Numbered from the stretch's first letter, positions 26,993 through 36,541 are shown. The stretch: DNA of 64,000 nt from CAVPHV01 sp963704825 (GCA_963704825.1 CAVPHV010000017.1:372001-436000); one strand, 5' to 3'. A program made the numbers and translations. The notes: generated by a model from the sequence alone, not told the origin.

Positions 26993-27490
26993 CTAGACCG
27001 GGATGAGTTGCCCGTTGGCGTCGAAGTAGGCCCAACCATCCATGTCGGGCGGCTCGACCCCGAGTTGGGTCAGGATCGTCGCCACCTGGGAGCGGTGCTC
27101 GGTACCGTGATTGATGGCCTGCACCAGGAACAGCGATACCGGCATGCTCCAGGTACCCACCGGGTCGTCACCGCTGACGTGGACGTCGCGTTCTTGGAAG
27201 GAACCTGTCGCCGCCTCGAGGAGTTGGGCGTCGCCCTGCGCCATCCGTTCAGCGAGAGCTTCGAACCCCGGAAATGGGTCCTCGGTGAGCGGTTCGGGCC
27301 GCTCGGTGTCGAGGAGTCGCGCCGCATACCCGACCTGGGCGTTGGCGATGTGGACCAGCGTGGCGCCGATGGTCCCGTAGGTACCGACGACCGTGGCGTC
27401 GAGGTGCTTCGGCGATAGCTGTTCGCACACCTCGATGAGTCGCCCATTCATCATGGCGTTGTGGCGGAAGAATTCTGCGAGGAGATCCAC
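26993..27490 (-). CDS. DinB-family putative metal-dependent protein
   Basis: This 165-residue four-helix-bundle protein of the DinB/YfiT superfamily starts with LLAEFFRHNAMMNGRL. The expected metal triad is visible: His in TLVHIANAQ and two His in NHGTEHRSQV. Relatives include thiol-dependent S-transferases and bacillithiol/mycothiol enzymes; the substrate cannot be told from sequence. It starts with GTG at 27490 preceded by TAGCCT at 6 nt, so it is probably leaderless. It is divergent from the DUF222 gene. Confidence 0.8.
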   Translation of the reverse strand: MDLLAEFFRHNAMMNGRLIEVCEQLSPKHLDATVVGTYGTIGATLVHIANAQVGYAARLLDTERPEPLTEDPFPGFEALAERMAQGDAQLLEAATGSFQERDVHVSGDDPVGTWSMPVSLFLVQAINHGTEHRSQVATILTQLGVEPPDMDGWAYFDANGQLIPV

Positions 27491-27496
27491 GCCAGC

Positions 27497-27502
27497 AGGC
27501 TA
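27497..27502 (-). promoter_or_regulatory. -10 element of a probably leaderless transcript (DinB-like gene)
   Basis: On the minus strand TAGCCT ends 6 nt before the GTG at 27490. No ribosome-binding site is present. Confidence 0.4.
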
Positions 27503-27606
27503 GTGATGGACGGGCCCGTGGTGCCGGTGGATTGTCGCTTGGCAGGGTTCCTTCAAGTAGGCGTGGTTGTGTCCAGTTGGGGCGGGTTTGTGTCACTAGG
27601 TGGTGA

Positions 27607-27612
27607 TAGTGT
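27607..27612 (+). promoter_or_regulatory. -10 element of a probably leaderless transcript (DUF222 gene)
   Basis: TAGTGT ends 7 nt before the ATG at 27620; its last base is the first base of the LexA box. Confidence 0.4.
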
Positions 27613-27627
27613 CGAACGTATGTTCGA
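27612..27627 (+). promoter_or_regulatory. LexA (SOS) box overlapping the start codon of the DUF222 gene
   Basis: TCGAACGTATGTTCGA is a perfect 16-bp dyad (TCGAAC, 4-nt spacer, GTTCGA) and matches the mycobacterial/actinobacterial LexA consensus exactly. It spans the ATG at 27620-27622, so a bound LexA would cover the predicted transcript start. Confidence 0.85.
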
Positions 27628-28843
27628 TATAGATGACACACAGGCGGCTACCGTTTCGGGTGATCCAATGGTGCGCCTCAAAGAGGACCTCAAGGCCCTG
27701 GCGGGGGTGGATCGGTCCGGTTGGACCGGCGACGCCCTCTCCGAAGAGTTGGTGGGGATGCTCAAAGCGCAGGAACGCCTCGACGCGGAGATCGTCAGGA
27801 CCATGGCCCAGTGGCGGCGGATGCGGGCGTGGGAGGCCGACGGGTCCCTGTCTGCGGTGGCGTGGCTGACGCATCGGGCCCCGGTTGGGGCGTCGGAGGC
27901 GCGGCGGTTGGTCAAGACCGCCAGGATCGTCGACGACGCCCCGTTGTTGGGCGACGCGTTGGCGGGCGGGGAGACCACGACGGCGCATGTGAGGGCGTTG
28001 GCGGGGGTGATGTCGGATCGGCGCCGCACCGTGCTACCTGATCATGAACAGGTGCTGGCTGAACACGCCGAGTCGCTGTCGGTCAAGGAGTTCACGGTGT
28101 TGGCGCGGCGGTGGGCGGCGATCGCCGATGACTACCTCGCCGGTGACACCCACGACGAGCACCAACCCCGCAACCGGTTGCATGCGTCGGTGACGATGGA
28201 TGGCCGGGTGGCGGGGAATTTCGACCTCGAACCCGTCGCCGGCGCTGAACTGTTGAACGTGTTGGACCATCTGGCACCCCCCGACCCGAAGGATGCCCCC
28301 GACGGGGTACGTTCCCTCTCGGAGCGGCGTGGTGACGCCGTTGCGGACCTGGCGCATTGGTATCACCAGGGTGCCGAACCCGGTGGCAACCCACCAAACC
28401 TCGACACCATCATCGACATCGCCACCTTGAACGGTGACACCCCCGAACTCGCCCGGGCCCGCTGCGACGTCGAAGGGATCGGGCCGGTCACCCAAGCCAC
28501 GCTGGAACGGATCGGGTGTGGCGCCACGCTCCGTCGAGTGGTGATGGCCGGAGAGTCGGTCATGTTGGATATGGGCCGCAAGACCCGCCTCGCCACGCCG
28601 GCCCAAACCCGGGCGGTGCGGATCCGCGACGCCGGGTGCATCTTCCCGTCATGTGACCGGCCCGCGCAGTGGTGCGACATCCACCACGTCTACGGATGGA
28701 CCCACCACGGTGGCGAAACCAACGTCGAGAACCTCGTCTGCCTCTGCACCCGTCACCACACCCTGGTTCACAACTCGCAATGGACCATTGGGATCAACCC
28801 CGACGGCACCTTCACCACCACCCACCCCACCCGAGCCCCCTAG
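27620..28843 (+). CDS. DUF222/HNH endonuclease family protein (13E12-type), SOS-controlled
   Basis: This 407-residue protein joins an N-terminal helical DUF222 domain (about residues 15-300) to a C-terminal HNH nuclease fold. The HNH domain shows CIFPSCDRPAQWCDIHHVYGW, followed by GGETNVENLVCLCTRHHTLVH with the zinc Cys pairs and the catalytic His pair. This is the multicopy 13E12 family of actinobacteria. The reading frame stays open upstream to 27461, but the ATG at 27620 is chosen because a -10 box precedes it by 7 nt and the LexA box lies on top of it. The biological role of the family is not settled; damage-induced expression suggests a part in DNA repair or in selfish spread. Confidence 0.88.
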   Translation: MFDIDDTQAATVSGDPMVRLKEDLKALAGVDRSGWTGDALSEELVGMLKAQERLDAEIVRTMAQWRRMRAWEADGSLSAVAWLTHRAPVGASEARRLVKTARIVDDAPLLGDALAGGETTTAHVRALAGVMSDRRRTVLPDHEQVLAEHAESLSVKEFTVLARRWAAIADDYLAGDTHDEHQPRNRLHASVTMDGRVAGNFDLEPVAGAELLNVLDHLAPPDPKDAPDGVRSLSERRGDAVADLAHWYHQGAEPGGNPPNLDTIIDIATLNGDTPELARARCDVEGIGPVTQATLERIGCGATLRRVVMAGESVMLDMGRKTRLATPAQTRAVRIRDAGCIFPSCDRPAQWCDIHHVYGWTHHGGETNVENLVCLCTRHHTLVHNSQWTIGINPDGTFTTTHPTRAP

Positions 28844-28872
28844 CCGAACCACGCCTACTCGCCGGCGGCATC

Positions 28873-28878
28873 TAGCCT
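28873..28878 (+). promoter_or_regulatory. -10 element of a probably leaderless transcript (bactofilin-like gene)
   Basis: TAGCCT ends 6 nt before the ATG at 28885; no ribosome site precedes the start. Confidence 0.4.
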
Positions 28879-28884
28879 GCCGAC

Positions 28885-30138
28885 ATGAGTCGGCTCCGTA
28901 CCCGCGTCGTGTTCTTCTCGGTCGGCGTCCTTGCCGTGCTCGGGGTGATGGTGCCGCGGGTGGTCGCCGCCGTCATCGACACCTCGATCTTCATCGTCCA
29001 GGAAGACGACGTCATCGACGAGGACGTTTATGTCGGCGCCGATCGGGGCCGGATCGACGGCGTCATCGCCGGGGACCTCATCATCGGTCTTGCCGGCGAC
29101 CTGATGATCTCGGGCCGAGTCGAGGGCGATGTCCTTGTCGCCGCCGGCGGCCGGGTGACCGTTGCCGACACCGGCGCCGTTGGAGGCTCGGTGCGGGGTG
29201 CGGTGCGTGAGGTCGTCGTCGACGGCTCGGTTGGAGTCGACGTCGCCGTCGGAGCTTTGTCGACCACCGTCAACGGGTCCATCGGTCGGGATGTCATCAT
29301 GGCGGGGGGCACATTGCTCCACGACGGCCCGGTCGGCCGAGACATCCAGGGTTGGATGTTCACCGCCGTCATCGACGGTGCGGTCGGCAACGATGTCGAC
29401 ATCCGGGTGCAGTCACTCGAGATCGGCCCCAGCGCGGACGTCACCGGCGACTTGGTCTACCGCTCGACTCAAGAGGCCACTACCTCGGTGAGTGCCGAGG
29501 TCGGCGGCCAATTCGCCCGACTCGAACCCCGCTCACCGTTTGTCGTCGACCTCTACCTGACCTTGGCAACGGTGCTGAGCTTCCTCGCCTTCCTCCTCAT
29601 CGGGATCCTGACGATCTGGCTCTTCCGTTCGACGACGCCTCGCGCCGCCGCCGTCATCCAGAAGAAGCCCTGGAAGACTCTTGGCATCGGCTTTGTCGCC
29701 GCCGTGGCCCTCCCGGTGCTCGGGACCCTGCTCGTGGTGCTGGCGGCGCCGTTCCTGGCCAAGGCCGCCGTCATGACGCTGCTCGTCCTGCTGTCGTTGC
29801 TGGTGTTCATCTTTGGTCCGATCCCAGCCCTCATCGCCTTCGGAAACTGGGCGCTGCGGCGCCGCGGCGGGCTCTTCGGGGCCTTTGTGTTCGGCGCCGC
29901 GGTCTGGCGCTTCGGGGTCACCTTCATCCCACTGGTCGGCCTGGCGCTGACTCTGGCCGCCATGACGTGGGGTGTCGGCGGCTGGCTTCTCGCCGCCTGG
30001 GAGTCACGCCGCCGACATGTCCCTCCGGACCCGTTGCTTCCCCCGGCCATCGTGCCGGAAGCAGAGGACACCGTCGACGCCGACTGGGAACCGCCCCTGC
30101 CGCCCGCCCCGGTAGGCAGGCCCCGCGAGCCGGGTTGA
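28885..30138 (+). CDS. Bactofilin-like beta-helix protein with C-terminal membrane domain
   Basis: This 417-residue protein has an N-terminal helix that looks like a signal or anchor (about residues 8-29). About 170 residues follow with a repeated ...G.V.GDV... pattern (IDGVIAGDLIIGLAGDLMIS, then SGRVEGDVLVAAGGRVTV and onward), typical of a polymer-forming bactofilin-like beta-helix. After residue 220 come about five membrane helices and a Pro-rich tail. Similar two-part proteins are common in bacteria but not characterised; a role in envelope organisation is a guess. It stands alone and converges on the carboxylase gene. Confidence 0.75.
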   Translation: MSRLRTRVVFFSVGVLAVLGVMVPRVVAAVIDTSIFIVQEDDVIDEDVYVGADRGRIDGVIAGDLIIGLAGDLMISGRVEGDVLVAAGGRVTVADTGAVGGSVRGAVREVVVDGSVGVDVAVGALSTTVNGSIGRDVIMAGGTLLHDGPVGRDIQGWMFTAVIDGAVGNDVDIRVQSLEIGPSADVTGDLVYRSTQEATTSVSAEVGGQFARLEPRSPFVVDLYLTLATVLSFLAFLLIGILTIWLFRSTTPRAAAVIQKKPWKTLGIGFVAAVALPVLGTLLVVLAAPFLAKAAVMTLLVLLSLLVFIFGPIPALIAFGNWALRRRGGLFGAFVFGAAVWRFGVTFIPLVGLALTLAAMTWGVGGWLLAAWESRRRHVPPDPLLPPAIVPEAEDTVDADWEPPLPPAPVGRPREPG

Positions 30139-30213
30139 GCCATAGTGCCCTCCCCTGCCGAGCGGGCATTCCCCGTTAGGTCGGACGCCGCTTGCCGAGC
30201 GCGCGGCAGAGCG

Positions 30214-32181
30214 CTACTCGGCCTGGTCCTCGACCACGGCGAGAACTTGGTCGGCGTCCACTTGCTGGTCGACCGCAACCGGAATCGAGGTGACGATGCC
30301 GTCACTGGGCGAGCGCACGGCATGCTCCATCTTCATGGCTTCGATGACGACCACGATGTCGCCGGCCGCAACGGTGTCGCCCTCCCTGCGGGTGATCTGG
30401 ACCACCTTGCCCGGCATCGGTGACAGCAGCGACCCGGGGGCATCAACCACTTCCGGTTCGGGGAAGCGGCTTATCTGGGTGAGCTCGGTGTGTCCCAGCG
30501 GGCTGCTGACCCACATCTCGCGGGCGACTCGCGCCACCCGGTAGCGGCGCCGGATGCCGTCCGCCGTCATGTCTATCTCGTCGGGCGTCGCGGCGTGAAG
30601 AACGGTCTCGACCGGTAGGCCGTCGAGGTGGACGATCAGGCCATCACGGCTGAACAGGTACCCGACGGCGACCGGACCCTGTGGGGTGTCCCATCCCTGG
30701 ATCTGCAACTGCGACGGGGCGTTGCGCCATCCCGATGGGATCGTGCCCAGCACCGGGGCGCGTTGACGGCGGGCCTCTTGACCGGCGAGGGTGGCTGCCA
30801 GCGCGTGGAGGCGATGATCGGCGGTGAGCGGCGCGGAAAGGGCCACCACATCGATGCGGTCGATGAACTGCGTGTCGGTCTCACCGGCAAGGAACTCGGG
30901 CGACTGGAGGATGCGCACCAGCAGTCGGCGGTTTGTGGTCGGCCCGTAGATCTCGGCCTCGGCGAGTGCCTTGGCAAGGGTCAGCGCCGCTTCCTCCCTG
31001 GTCTGGGCGTGGGCGACGACCTTGGCGAGCATCGGGTCGTAGTGAACCGAGATCTCGGTTCCGTCGCCGACCCCACTGTCGACCCTGACGTGATCGGGAA
31101 CCCGGAAGCGATGGAGCGTACCGGTGACGGGCAGGAAGTCGTTCGCCGGATCCTCGGCGTAGAGGCGTGCCTCAATGGCGTGCCCATTGATCTCGGGATC
31201 GGTGACGTCGCGCGGCAGCGGCCTGCCCTCGGCCACCAGGATCTGAATCCGCACCAGGTCGAGGCCGGTGATCATCTCGGTGACGGGGTGCTCCACCTGG
31301 AGGCGTGTGTTCATCTCGAGGAAGAAGAACTCATCGCCGATCAGCATGAACTCCACGGTGCCGGCGCCGACATACCCCACGGCCCGGCCCGCCTCGACCG
31401 CGGCGCGGCCCATCGCTTCGCGCAGGTCGGTCGTCATCACCGGCGACGGGGCCTCTTCGATGATCTTCTGGTGGCGGCGCTGGATCGAGCACTCCCGCTC
31501 GAACAGGTCGACGATGGTGCCGTGGGTGTCGCCGACCACCTGGATCTCGACATGGCGGGCACCAACCAAGTAGCGCTCCAGGAACACCGTCTCATCCCCG
31601 AACGCCCCGGCAGCTTCCCGCTTGGCGCCGGCAACGGCGTCCGCCAAATCGGCGGGATCGGCAACGATCCGCATACCCTTGCCGCCGCCACCGGCCGACG
31701 CCTTCACCAGGACCGGGTACCCGATGGCCTCGGCGGTGGCCGCCAGGGTCGCTCCATCCATGGTGGTGACATCGACCCCCTCGAGGATCGGGACCCCGGC
31801 TTCCTTCATGATCCGCTTCGACTCGATCTTGGAACCCATCGCCGCAATCGCTTCGGGGGTGGGGCCGATGAACGTGACCCCGGCCGCGGCGCACGCCGCG
31901 GCGAACTCGGCGTTCTCGGCAAGGAAGCCGTAGCCGGGGTGAATCGCATCGGCGCCGGTCAATGCCGCGGCATCGAGGATCAGATCCTGACGGAGATAGG
32001 TGTCAGTTGGCGAGAACCCAGGGAGGCGCACCGCCTCGTCGGCGGCATGGACAAACGGGGCGTCCGCATCGGCATCCGAATACACCGCCACCGTCGCGAT
32101 GCCCAACTCCCGGCAGGTGCGGGCGATGCGGCACGCGATCTCACCCCGGTTGGAGATCAGGATCTTGGCGATGCGTTCCAT
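30214..32181 (-). CDS. Biotin-dependent acyl-CoA carboxylase alpha subunit (biotin carboxylase + biotin carrier)
   Basis: This 655-residue two-domain subunit has an N-terminal biotin carboxylase, with KILISNRGEIACRI, the ATP-grasp loop KASAGGGGKGMRIV and EMNTRLQVEHPVTE. The C-terminal biotinyl domain carries the lysine in EAMKMEH. It carboxylates biotin with ATP and bicarbonate and passes it to the beta subunit encoded just upstream, whose stop lies 26 nt before this start. An in-frame start 48 nt earlier would overlap that gene; the ATG at 32181 fits the family N-terminus MERIAKILI. The substrate (methylcrotonyl-, propionyl- or acetyl-CoA) is set by the partner. Confidence 0.93.
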   Translation of the reverse strand: MERIAKILISNRGEIACRIARTCRELGIATVAVYSDADADAPFVHAADEAVRLPGFSPTDTYLRQDLILDAAALTGADAIHPGYGFLAENAEFAAACAAAGVTFIGPTPEAIAAMGSKIESKRIMKEAGVPILEGVDVTTMDGATLAATAEAIGYPVLVKASAGGGGKGMRIVADPADLADAVAGAKREAAGAFGDETVFLERYLVGARHVEIQVVGDTHGTIVDLFERECSIQRRHQKIIEEAPSPVMTTDLREAMGRAAVEAGRAVGYVGAGTVEFMLIGDEFFFLEMNTRLQVEHPVTEMITGLDLVRIQILVAEGRPLPRDVTDPEINGHAIEARLYAEDPANDFLPVTGTLHRFRVPDHVRVDSGVGDGTEISVHYDPMLAKVVAHAQTREEAALTLAKALAEAEIYGPTTNRRLLVRILQSPEFLAGETDTQFIDRIDVVALSAPLTADHRLHALAATLAGQEARRQRAPVLGTIPSGWRNAPSQLQIQGWDTPQGPVAVGYLFSRDGLIVHLDGLPVETVLHAATPDEIDMTADGIRRRYRVARVAREMWVSSPLGHTELTQISRFPEPEVVDAPGSLLSPMPGKVVQITRREGDTVAAGDIVVVIEAMKMEHAVRSPSDGIVTSIPVAVDQQVDADQVLAVVEDQAE

Positions 32182-32207
32182 GGGTCTTGTGGTTCCTTGG
32201 GTCTGGG

Positions 32208-33806
32208 TCACATCCGGAAAATGCCCCACTCGTTGGTGCCGGCGACGACGTTGGAGTGGACCGCCGACAGGGTCATTCCGAGCACGGTGCGAGTGTCGCG
32301 GGGGTCGATGATCCCGTCGTCACGGTTATTGGCGGTCATGAACACCGCCTCCTCCTCACGATGGATCTGGGTCTCGATCATCTGGCGCACCACGGCGTCG
32401 TGGTCCTCATCAAAGACCTCGCCCCGAGCCTCGGCGGCAGCGCGGTTGACGATCGACATCACCCCGGCCAACTGCTCGCCACCCATGACCGACACCTTGG
32501 CCGACGGCCACATGAACAGGAAACGCGGGTTGTAGGCCTGGCCGGACATGCCGTAGTTGCCTGCGCCATACGAGGCTCCGGCGATGATCGAGATGTGGGG
32601 CACGGTGGAGTTGGCGACCACGTTGATCATCTTGGCCCCATCCTTGATGATGCCGCCCTGCTCGTATTTGGCCCCCACCATGTAACCGGTCACGTTGTGG
32701 AGGAAGATGATCGGCAGGTCGTAAACGTTGCACAGTTGGATGAACTCGGTTGCCTTGTTGGCCTCGTCCGAGAACAGCACCCCCTGCTGGTTGGCGATGA
32801 TGCCGCAGGCGTAACCGTGGACCGAGCCCCAGCCGGTGATCAGCGACGTGCCGTACTCCCGCTTGTACTCGTCGAAGCGGGACCCGTCGAGCACCCTGGC
32901 CAAGACCTCTCGCATGTCCATCGGCTTCTTCAGGTCGGGTGGGACCAGGCCCAGGATCTCATCGGAGTCGTAGAGGGGATCATCGGCAGGTTCGGTCGGC
33001 CCGTAGCCGAGCTTGCGCCAATTGAGGTGGCGTACGATCTGGCGGCCGATGCGGATTGCGTCGTGTTCGTCGAGCGCCAGGTAGTCGGAGAGCCCCGACG
33101 TTCGGCTGTGCATCTCAGCGCCGCCGAGTTCCTCGTCGGTCGACTCTTCTCCCGTCGCCATCTTGACCAGCGGCGGTCCGCCGAGAAAGACTTTGGCCCG
33201 ATCCTTCACCATGACGGCGTAGTCGGCCATTCCCGGCACGTAGGCGCCGCCGGCGGTTGAATTGCCGAATACAAGGGCAATCGTCGGGATCCGGGCCTTC
33301 GAGAGCTGAGTCATGTTGCGGAACCACTTGCCGCCCGGCACGAACACCTTGTGTTGGTTGGGGAGGTCGGCGCCACCGGATTCGACGAGGTTGATCAGCG
33401 GCAGCCGGTTCTCCATCGCCAGGTCTTGGGACCGCAGCGACTTCCCCAGCGTGTAAGGGTTCGATGATCCGCCGCGTACCGTCGGGTCGTGACCCGAGAT
33501 GACACACTCGACCCCCGAAACCACTCCGATACCGTGGACGCTCGAAGCACCGGTGTGGAACTCGGTTTCGGCGGCCGACAGCATCGACAATTCGAGGAAA
33601 GGCGAATCACGGTCGAGCAACAACTCCAGCCGTTCCCGAACGAGCAGCTTGCCCCGCTTGCGGTGCCGGTCGACGTATTTGTCGCCGCCGCCGTCGAGCG
33701 CCTGCTGCTGGAGGGCATCGATGGCGGCGATCTTGGCGCGCAGCGCATCCCGGTTGGCGCGGAACTCCTCCGAGTTGGGATCAACCTTGGAGTGAAGCGG
33801 CGGCAT
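32208..33806 (-). CDS. Acyl-CoA carboxylase carboxyltransferase (beta) subunit, methylcrotonyl-CoA carboxylase-like
   Basis: This 532-residue carboxyltransferase has the two crotonase-like halves of the family. Conserved parts are HRKRGKLLVRERLELLLD, TAGGAYVPGMADYAVMV and GASYGAGNYGMSGQAYNPRF. The N-terminus (SEEFRANRDALRAKIAAID) and the LNW/PLYD linker resemble methylcrotonyl-CoA carboxylase beta more than the shorter propionyl type, so a role in leucine breakdown is likely but not proven; no other leucine genes are nearby. The ATG at 33806 is preceded at 7 nt by TAACCT, which supports this start over an in-frame one at 33881. Confidence 0.9.
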   Translation of the reverse strand: MPPLHSKVDPNSEEFRANRDALRAKIAAIDALQQQALDGGGDKYVDRHRKRGKLLVRERLELLLDRDSPFLELSMLSAAETEFHTGASSVHGIGVVSGVECVISGHDPTVRGGSSNPYTLGKSLRSQDLAMENRLPLINLVESGGADLPNQHKVFVPGGKWFRNMTQLSKARIPTIALVFGNSTAGGAYVPGMADYAVMVKDRAKVFLGGPPLVKMATGEESTDEELGGAEMHSRTSGLSDYLALDEHDAIRIGRQIVRHLNWRKLGYGPTEPADDPLYDSDEILGLVPPDLKKPMDMREVLARVLDGSRFDEYKREYGTSLITGWGSVHGYACGIIANQQGVLFSDEANKATEFIQLCNVYDLPIIFLHNVTGYMVGAKYEQGGIIKDGAKMINVVANSTVPHISIIAGASYGAGNYGMSGQAYNPRFLFMWPSAKVSVMGGEQLAGVMSIVNRAAAEARGEVFDEDHDAVVRQMIETQIHREEEAVFMTANNRDDGIIDPRDTRTVLGMTLSAVHSNVVAGTNEWGIFRM

Positions 33807-33813
33807 GACCTGG

Positions 33814-33819
33814 AGGTTA
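33814..33819 (-). promoter_or_regulatory. -10 element of a probably leaderless transcript (carboxylase operon)
   Basis: On the minus strand TAACCT ends 7 nt before the ATG at 33806; no ribosome site is present. Confidence 0.4.
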
Positions 33820-33881
33820 GTGGGGAGGCAGGCGGGGATCGCGGCCGGCCGGCTGTCAGCCGGCCGCGGCGACCGCGGCAC

Positions 33882-34910
33882 TCAGGCCGGGAAGACCACG
33901 ACTTCGTCGACACCGACCTCGACCCTGTCGCCCGAGGTGAAGATGGGGCTGGCACCGATGCGGGACTGGAGGCGGCGGCCATCGTCGAACTCGAGGACAA
34001 GGAGTTGATCGTGGCCGTAGAACTCCTGCTCGACGATCCTGGCGGGGCCATCGGCCGCGGCGATGGGGTGGATCCACTCGGGGCGGATCATCACCCGAAC
34101 CTCGCCCCGCAGGTCTGAGACCTGAGGGAAGGCCCCGAGCTCGGTCTGCACTGAGCCGATGCCGGCGATGCCGGCGATGAACTCGCTCTCGCCGATGAAC
34201 CCGGCCACCCACGGATCTGCGGGGCGGCGGTAGAGCTGGTGGGGCGACCCGACCTGAAGGATCCGGCCGGAACGCATCACGGCAACCACGTCGGCGATTG
34301 CCAGTGCCTCCTCTTGATCGTGGGTGACGAACACGGCGGTCGCTCCCGCCTCTTTGAGAATGCGGCGGACGTCGCGGCGCATCCGGTCGCGCAGCGTCGC
34401 ATCGAGATTGGAGAACGGCTCGTCCAACAGCACCACCTCGGGCCGCGGGGCCAAAGCCCGGGCCAGGGCCACCCGTTGCTGTTCGCCGCCGGAAAGCTCA
34501 TGCGGCATTCGGTCACCGAAATCGCTCAGCCCAACGAGGTCGAGGACCTCGGCAACCCGGGACGCGGTGTCACGGTCGACGAGGCCGTACCCGACGTTGC
34601 GGGCCACGGTCATGTGGGGGAAGAGGGCGTAGTCCTGGAACACCATGCCCACTCGGCGGCGCTCCGGCGGAAGGTTGACGGACGCTGAGACGACGGTGGT
34701 CGCTCCGATCGTGACCGAGCCGGCGTCGGGGTCTTCGAAGCCGGCGATGACCCGCAGCGCCGAGGTCTTCCCGCACCCCGACGGGCCCAACAGGCTGAGA
34801 ACCTGGCCCCGGGTGATCTCCAACTCGAACTCGTCGAGCGCCAATGTGTCGTTGTAGCGCTTGACGAGGCGATGGCAGTGGATGGCGGATATGGCGGGTG
34901 GGGTAGTCAT
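33882..34910 (-). CDS. fbpC: Iron(III) ABC transporter ATP-binding protein
   Basis: This 342-residue ATPase has Walker A GPSGCGKTSALRV, the Q-loop FQDYALFPHMTV, the signature LSGGEQQRVALARAL and Walker B VVLLDEPFSNLD. A C-terminal TOBE-like regulatory domain starts near residue 250. The ATG at 34910 overlaps the permease stop by 4 nt; the open frame further upstream lies inside the permease gene. It powers the permease and the iron-binding lipoprotein encoded just before. Confidence 0.92.
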   Translation of the reverse strand: MTTPPAISAIHCHRLVKRYNDTLALDEFELEITRGQVLSLLGPSGCGKTSALRVIAGFEDPDAGSVTIGATTVVSASVNLPPERRRVGMVFQDYALFPHMTVARNVGYGLVDRDTASRVAEVLDLVGLSDFGDRMPHELSGGEQQRVALARALAPRPEVVLLDEPFSNLDATLRDRMRRDVRRILKEAGATAVFVTHDQEEALAIADVVAVMRSGRILQVGSPHQLYRRPADPWVAGFIGESEFIAGIAGIGSVQTELGAFPQVSDLRGEVRVMIRPEWIHPIAAADGPARIVEQEFYGHDQLLVLEFDDGRRLQSRIGASPIFTSGDRVEVGVDEVVVFPA

Positions 34911-36541
34911 GCGCTCGGGTCTCGAAGGCGGCTCAGGATCAGATAAGTGGGCACGGCCGACACGACGACCAGCAGCAGAGCGGGTGCGGCGGCACGGGCA
35001 TAGAACAGCTCGTTGGCCGTCGACCATATCCGCACGGCAAGCGTATCAAAACCGGTAGGCCGCAATAGCAGCGTCGCCGGCAGTTCCTTCATGGTGGTGA
35101 GGAAGACTAGAGCACCCCCGGCGAGCAACCCCCGCCAGATGAGCGGCACGGTGATCTCGCGCATTGTCCGCATCGGGCCGCGGCCCAAGGCCCGGGCGGC
35201 GTCTTCGAGATGAGGGTTCACCTGGAGCAGGGCGGCACCGCCGGAACCCGTCGCCTGGGCGAGGAAGAGGATGGCGTAGACGATTACCAGCACGAGGAAG
35301 CTCTGATAGAGCGGTCCCAGGTACTGCGCACCGAACAGCACGACGGCGAGCGCCACCGTGATGTGGGGGAGCGAGAAGACCACGTACACAGCGCGGTCCA
35401 GTGCCACCGAGGGACGGCTGCGGTAGCGCACGGTCAGTACGACCACGGGGATGGCAGCCGCAATTGCGATCAGCGCTGCCGCGGTTGATCCGCTGAGTGA
35501 TCCGAGCACCGCTCCCCAGCGCATGTCGATGACGTCGCCGCGCGCCACCCCGCGCAGCCACCAGATCAGCAGTGTTGTCAGGGGCAGCAGCAGGCCGATG
35601 GCTACGACGCTTCCCAGGAAGGCGTAGACCGCGAGTCGTGCCCGCTTGCTCACCTGGATGCGGCGCATCGGCCGGGTCGGCCGTCGTGAGAAGTAGGCGG
35701 CTCGGCCCCGGGACTTCTGCTCGGCCCACAGCACGATGAGGGCGATCACGACGAGTACCACCGACAACACCGCCGCCGGGGTGCGGTCCAGCCGGCCTTG
35801 GTACTGGGCGTAGATGACTCGGGTGAAGCTGTCGAAGCGCATCAGAGAGACCGCACCGAAGTCCGAGAGCGTATAGAGGGCGACCAGCAGAGACCCTGCC
35901 GCGATCGACGGGCGTAGCTGGGGGAGCACGACGGTACGGAACGCCCGCCAACTCGATGCCCCAAGACCTCGCGCCGCCTCCTCGTAGGCCGGGTCGACCC
36001 GTCGCAGTGCGGTCCGGGTGATCAGAAAGACGTAGGGGTAGGTCGACAACGTCAGCGCCATCCAGGCGCCCCAGAATCCCGAGATGGCCGGCAGTCCCAC
36101 CCCGGTCAATTCGGCGAACAGGCCGCGGCCTCCGAAGAATGAGATCAGGGTCAGAGCGATCACGTACGACGGAACAACGAGGGGAAGCATCACAAGGACG
36201 GTCCATACCCGCCGCCCCCACAATTCGATCCTGAAGGTGATCCAGGCCGCGGAAACGCCGATCAGGGCGGCGGTCGCCGTAACCGCAGCCGTGAAGAGCA
36301 GCGAGCGGACGATGAGTTCCAGGGTTCGGGTGCTGAACAGGATGTTCCACGCCGTCGAACTGGACGCGATGACATCGGCCCCCAGGAAGGCCATCGGGAT
36401 CGCAACCGGAACCAGCACCAGCCATGCCGCCAGCCACAGCCACCACGGAGCCCGCCTGCCGCGACGAGCCCGGGGCGGCGGCCGGTCCCGGTACCCGATT
36501 GCACGGTCGGGACCGGGTCCTTCCTCGAGGACGACGGTCAC
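34907..36541 (-). CDS. fbpB: Iron(III) ABC transporter permease (two fused permease domains)
   Basis: This 544-residue protein has about 12 helices and two copies of the inner-membrane permease domain, each with an EAA-type coupling loop (YEEAARGLGASSWRAFRTVV near residue 185 and LEDAARALGRGPMRTMREIT near 450). This is the usual SfuB/FbpB layout. GTG start at 36541, overlapping the upstream binding-protein gene by 4 nt. Confidence 0.93.
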   Translation of the reverse strand: MTVVLEEGPGPDRAIGYRDRPPPRARRGRRAPWWLWLAAWLVLVPVAIPMAFLGADVIASSSTAWNILFSTRTLELIVRSLLFTAAVTATAALIGVSAAWITFRIELWGRRVWTVLVMLPLVVPSYVIALTLISFFGGRGLFAELTGVGLPAISGFWGAWMALTLSTYPYVFLITRTALRRVDPAYEEAARGLGASSWRAFRTVVLPQLRPSIAAGSLLVALYTLSDFGAVSLMRFDSFTRVIYAQYQGRLDRTPAAVLSVVLVVIALIVLWAEQKSRGRAAYFSRRPTRPMRRIQVSKRARLAVYAFLGSVVAIGLLLPLTTLLIWWLRGVARGDVIDMRWGAVLGSLSGSTAAALIAIAAAIPVVVLTVRYRSRPSVALDRAVYVVFSLPHITVALAVVLFGAQYLGPLYQSFLVLVIVYAILFLAQATGSGGAALLQVNPHLEDAARALGRGPMRTMREITVPLIWRGLLAGGALVFLTTMKELPATLLLRPTGFDTLAVRIWSTANELFYARAAAPALLLVVVSAVPTYLILSRLRDPSA

